Shown: one piece after another, positions 60,465-64,000 of the stretch
Numbering within the stretch: the first letter of the stretch is position 1
How the letters are laid out: every line of letters begins with the position of its first letter
Assembly (NCBI GenBank): GCA_016946835.1
Contig: JACVTC010000032.1
Span: 1,213,501-1,277,500, forward strand
Direction of reading: 5' to 3'
DNA: 64,000 bases
DNA from: Neocallimastix lanati (nom. inval.)
Lineage: Eukaryota; Neocallimastigomycota; Neocallimastigomycetes; Neocallimastigales; Neocallimastigaceae
Position numbers and translations under genes: made by a program
The notes under the pieces: model-generated
Databases searched by the model: none
The model's input: the letters and a program-made list of their open reading frames with translations, nothing else
Told to the model about the DNA's origin: nothing

Positions 60465-60867
60465 CAATACCTTTAACATTTATATTATAAGTTTTAAATA
60501 AGAAATCCATTAAAAGACGACTCCAATTACTATAATTGGTTATAGCGGGTATTTGAAAATTTGAAAAATCATAATCATTTTTAGATTTTTTTTCTAAAAT
60601 TTCTTTCTGTTCAATCTCATAAGCTTCCATGTCCTTTAAAAGAAGAGTGTTGAGATAAACATTATTTTTTTCAATAATTTTCCATATTAAACCAATAAAA
60701 GGAATAGGATTCTTCTTAATTTCATCTAATGCTTCAACATATTCTTCTGATGAATCATGGTGTTGTGTATCTTCCTGTCCTTTCTCTTGGGCTATTTCCT
60801 GTTTAGATTCATTAAAAATATTTGAACTATTTTCATTTAAATTTATAATTTCTTCTTTATTTTCCAT
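58004..60867 (-). CDS. TMCO4/DUF726-type membrane protein with hydrolase-like domain
   Basis: Exon 1 is 60867-60471 and exon 2 is 60132-58004 (acceptor CAG; an alternative 6 nt downstream also keeps frame), giving about 841 residues. The N-terminus is acidic, with NPIPFIGLIWKIIEKNNVYL as in this family. A Lys/Glu-rich coiled segment is followed by a long Gly/Ala-rich hydrophobic stretch (about residues 335-415, e.g. GLAAPIVGAGLGTLGAGLG), probably several membrane helices. A Ser/Asn-rich loop comes next, then an alpha/beta-hydrolase-like domain starting ICISGWL, with the nucleophile-elbow motif VGYSLGARV near residue 670 and later YLFGAPVESN and TAGRVINGYCQTDWVL, both hallmarks of the TMCO4 / yeast YFL034W family. 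It is broadly conserved in eukaryotes; molecular function and substrate are unknown. A 46-base A run (coding sense) lies about 15-60 bases before the ATG. Confidence 0.88.
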
Positions 60868-60879
60868 TTTTCTTTAAAG

Positions 60880-60932
<53 letters not shown>

Positions 60933-61776
60933 TATATATTTCTTTTGTTTAAATTTTATGATTTATTTCTTTTTTCTTTTTTTTTTTTTTTTTAACAAAA
61001 ATCGAATACAATTGCTTTGTATTGTTTTAATTTATCAATATGCTAATTTTGTGTTATTTTTTCTTTTCTTGTTCACTTTTTTTTTTAATAAAGAAAAAAG
61101 AAATGATACTTTTATAAAATATATGATAGTATTTATTTTTTTTTAAAAAAAATAACTATTTTAACAAATAAAAATGTTTAAAACTTTCTTTTGTATAAAA
61201 CTTTTTAACTAGCTTTTTATAAAAGAAATATTTTATTTAAAAGATTTTTGTATGTTTCTTTATATAAATAAAATGTTTTAATATATATAAATTTTATATT
61301 TAACTTTCTTTTTAATATTTATATACAATTATTTTTTTTTTTTGTAAAGCGAATATGTACTTAAAGTAAAATTAATTCTATCATTATTAAATAAATTTAT
61401 AAATATTGATTGCGTTTGTGTTTTTATAAACTCTATAATTATACTAAATTTATCTACAATATAACGAATAAAAACCAAATATTTATATATAAATATACTT
61501 CATTATAAATATGAATATTTCAAATATTTAATTTTTCATTTAAACAATAACTTGAAAATAAAAAAAAAAAAATATATTTATTTGTTTATTTGATATTATA
61601 TATACATATATTTAAATATATCTATATAATTTACTTTCTTCATATATTTATTTTAATTGCTACAAATTATTTTACTTTAAATTATCTTAACTTTTCAAAA
61701 AAAAACTAAAGAATGACAAAAAAAAAAAAATCAATTTGTGTTTTAAAATTTTTATTGTATTATACGCAAATAAATT

Positions 61777-61918
61777 AATTATATATTATAGTATATTGAC
61801 AATATATTAACATTATTGTATTAAAAAAACTAAAATAAATTAATTTTTTAAAAAAAATAAATAAATTATATATTAAAGTATATTGACAATATATTAACAT
61901 TATTGTATTAAAAAAACT
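61777..61918. repeat. direct repeat of about 55 bp with 30-bp spacer
   Basis: Both copies read AATTATATATTA(T/A)AGTATA, then a shared TTGACAATATATTAACATTA and TTGTATTAAAAAAACT. One substitution was seen. Confidence 0.85.
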
Positions 61919-62084
61919 TTTTTAATAATATATGTTTATTTAAGAAATAAAAAGATAAAATGATTAATAAAAGATAAAGTAACAAGAGTAATATTTTGTT
62001 ATATTTAAAATTTACCAAAATTAGCGATAAAAAAAAAATCCATAATAAGATATACTAAAATAAAATAAAAAAAAAAAAAAAATA

Positions 62085-62172
62085 AATAAAAATATTGAAT
62101 ATTAATCACTCAATTAATTTATTATGAAAAATAAAAATATTGAATATTAATCACTCAATTAATTTATTATGA
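62085..62172. repeat. two tandem copies of a 45-bp unit
   Basis: Each copy reads ATAAAAATATTGAATATTAA then TCACTCAATTAATTTATTAT. The two look identical. Confidence 0.88.
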
Positions 62173-62570
62173 ATAACTTTTATTATTAAAACATATTAAT
62201 AACAACATTTTTAAAAAATATTTTATAATTTTAATAATTTCTAACTTATACTTTTATATATCTGCAATGATCAAATTGCTTTAATTTAAGATAATGGAAA
62301 TGTTTTAAAGAATATGATTTCCCTTCTTAAATAAAAAGAGATTATTTTTATCTAAATATTTCTAATCTACTAATATATTTAAACTAATATTATTTTATTC
62401 ATTTTCATTATTTTTATAATACACAAAAAAAAGTTTACCTTTTTTAGTAATTCTATTTCTTCATTTTTTTCTTAATACTAATAAACTTTACAAAAAAATT
62501 TTATAAATTATAAAGTAATAATCAATATTAATAAATAAATAAATATTTATTCATTTATTTATTTATGTAT

Positions 62571-62601
<31 letters not shown>

Positions 62602-63144
62602 TTCACTATCTCAAAAGTTATTTAATCTTTTTTTATATATTTTAATAAAGGAGCTTTTTCATGTTTTTTAAAATAATTTGAAATTTAATTTATACTAAAG
62701 GTTACACTAATCACTTAATTTACTATATATAGGAATTTTTTAATCAACGTTTTAAAATAATAAAAATTTTTTTCAAATAAAATTATTACATTAAAAGTAT
62801 TGGATAAACTTTGAATAAATAAAAAAAATAAAAATAAAAATTGACAGGGTTAGAATATATTATTAATAAATACAGTGATTAAGTAATATTAAGATAGGAT
62901 AAATTAGATATTCAATATATATATATAATATCTTATTATTATATTAATTTTAATATCATAAAATTTTATTTCTTTAAAAAAAAGAAGTTTTTAGTATTGT
63001 TAAAATAAATATATATTTATAAAATCTTAAATTATTAAATATTTAACTTTTTTATTAAATTATTAAAATTATCTTATTTTATCTTATTATATATTTATTG
63101 AATATTTTTGAATTTTTTTGTAGTTATTTCCCCAATAAAACTAA

Positions 63145-63430
63145 TAAATAAAAATAATAATAAATAATAATAAATAATAAATAATAAATAATAAATAAAT
63201 AGATAATAAATAGTAAATAAATAATAAATAATAAATAATAAATAATAAATAATAAATAATAAATAATAAATAATAAATAAATAATAAATAATAAATAATA
63301 AATAACAAATAATAAATAATAAATAATAAATAAAAAACAAAAAATAAAAAATAAAAAATAAAAAAAAATAATAATAAATAATAAATAATAAATAATAAAT
63401 AAATAATAAATAATTAAATAATAAATAATT
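63145..63430. repeat. AATAAATA simple-sequence array
   Basis: About 280 bp of AATAAATA/AATA units with few interruptions (AGAT, AAAC variants). It mirrors the TTATTTATTA array at 7.9-8.3 kb. Confidence 0.9.
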
Positions 63431-64000
63431 ATAAATATTAATAAGAAAAAAAAAATAAAAAAAGTATAAATTAATTTTTTTTTTAGTTTTTTTCCTTTTT
63501 TTATTTATATTAATAGTTTAAAAATTTTGTATTTCCTTTTATGAATAAATTTTTTACCGCATGATATCATAATTAATATAAAAATTAATATAAAATATTA
63601 CATTGAATTGTATTAATTATAAATTAAAAATATTCAATTTAAATTAAAAACTTTCTCCTTTAATAAAATTATTAATAAAAAATATTAACAAAGAAATAAT
63701 ATAATTTATTATTTTTAAAAGCAATTCAGATTTTATTTTTAAATAATCCATTTATCAAATATTCCAACTATTTAAATATTAATTCTTTAGACCTTAAAAT
63801 TAAATTATTATTTTTATATTATTATTATTTTTATTACATTGTATTAGATTAGATTATTTTATAGACTACATTTATGGTATAAATATTATTTATAAATTTA
63901 TATGTTATATATATTATTTATATATTATTTTATACTCATATGAATAAATAATTGTATAATACTTTATATATACTATTGACGGTATAAAAAACAAATATTA

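Larger units (their letters stand above)
60868..64000. other. gene-free AT-rich region with tandem repeats
   Basis: No gene. It contains a T run (60883-60929), a roughly 55-bp direct repeat (61777-61831 and about 61864-61918), a 45-bp tandem repeat (62085-62172), a TTTA tract (62555-62602) and an AATA/AATAAATA array (about 63145-63430). The frames at 60958-61146 and 63095-63340 are simple-sequence artefacts. Confidence 0.6.

Overview
The window looks like nuclear DNA from an anaerobic gut fungus (Neocallimastigomycota) or a close chytrid relative. This is inferred from several traits seen in the sequence: very high A+T content (roughly 80-85% by eye), huge A/T homopolymers and ATT/AAAT microsatellites between genes, many short GT-AG introns, asparagine- and lysine-rich proteins, a flagellar protein gene (CFAP97 type, which fits a fungus with swimming zoospores), secreted or GPI-anchored carbohydrate-active enzymes, and Mutator-like and LINE-like element relics. 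Species cannot be fixed from the sequence alone.

Layout. 1.9-5.9 kb (-): a six-exon gene for a long low-complexity protein with a conserved C-terminal module and a minisatellite inside intron 2. 5.9-11.3 kb: gene-free repeats. 11.3-14.5 kb (-): a seven-exon CFAP97-domain gene. 14.5-17.7 kb: repeats. 17.7-19.6 kb (-): a Nudix-like/eIF2B-like fusion. 19.6-23.7 kb: mostly empty, with a short GC-rich, foldable island at about 23.14-23.30 kb. 23.7-24.6 kb (+): a Rho GTPase gene with an in-frame TAA and a lost switch-II glycine. 26.5-28.9 kb: a broken Mutator-like transposon with terminal inverted repeats. 30.0-30.9 kb (+): a secreted GH16-type glucanase. 31.4-32.97 kb (+): a 5'-truncated LINE with poly(A) tail and a 13-bp target-site duplication. 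35.3-37.2 kb (-): a LisH-WD40 protein. 37.7-38.3 kb (+): a small two-helix membrane protein. 39.2-46.4 kb (-): the condensin ATPase subunit SMC2 in about 23 exons. 48.25-50.34 kb (-): a secreted, probably GPI-anchored leucine-rich-repeat protein built from one-exon-per-repeat modules. 54.8-56.9 kb (+): a GPI-anchored polysaccharide (chitin) deacetylase-like protein. 58.0-60.9 kb (-): a TMCO4/DUF726-type membrane protein. 60.9-64 kb: repeats.

The genes do not form a pathway. They mix housekeeping (SMC2, TMCO4-like, LisH-WD40), motility (CFAP97) and cell-wall or surface functions (GH16, CE4, LRR). Exon joins were worked out by hand from reading-frame continuity and GT/AG borders. Where I give summed lengths, the joins keep frame throughout. 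No tRNA, rRNA or CRISPR array was seen.
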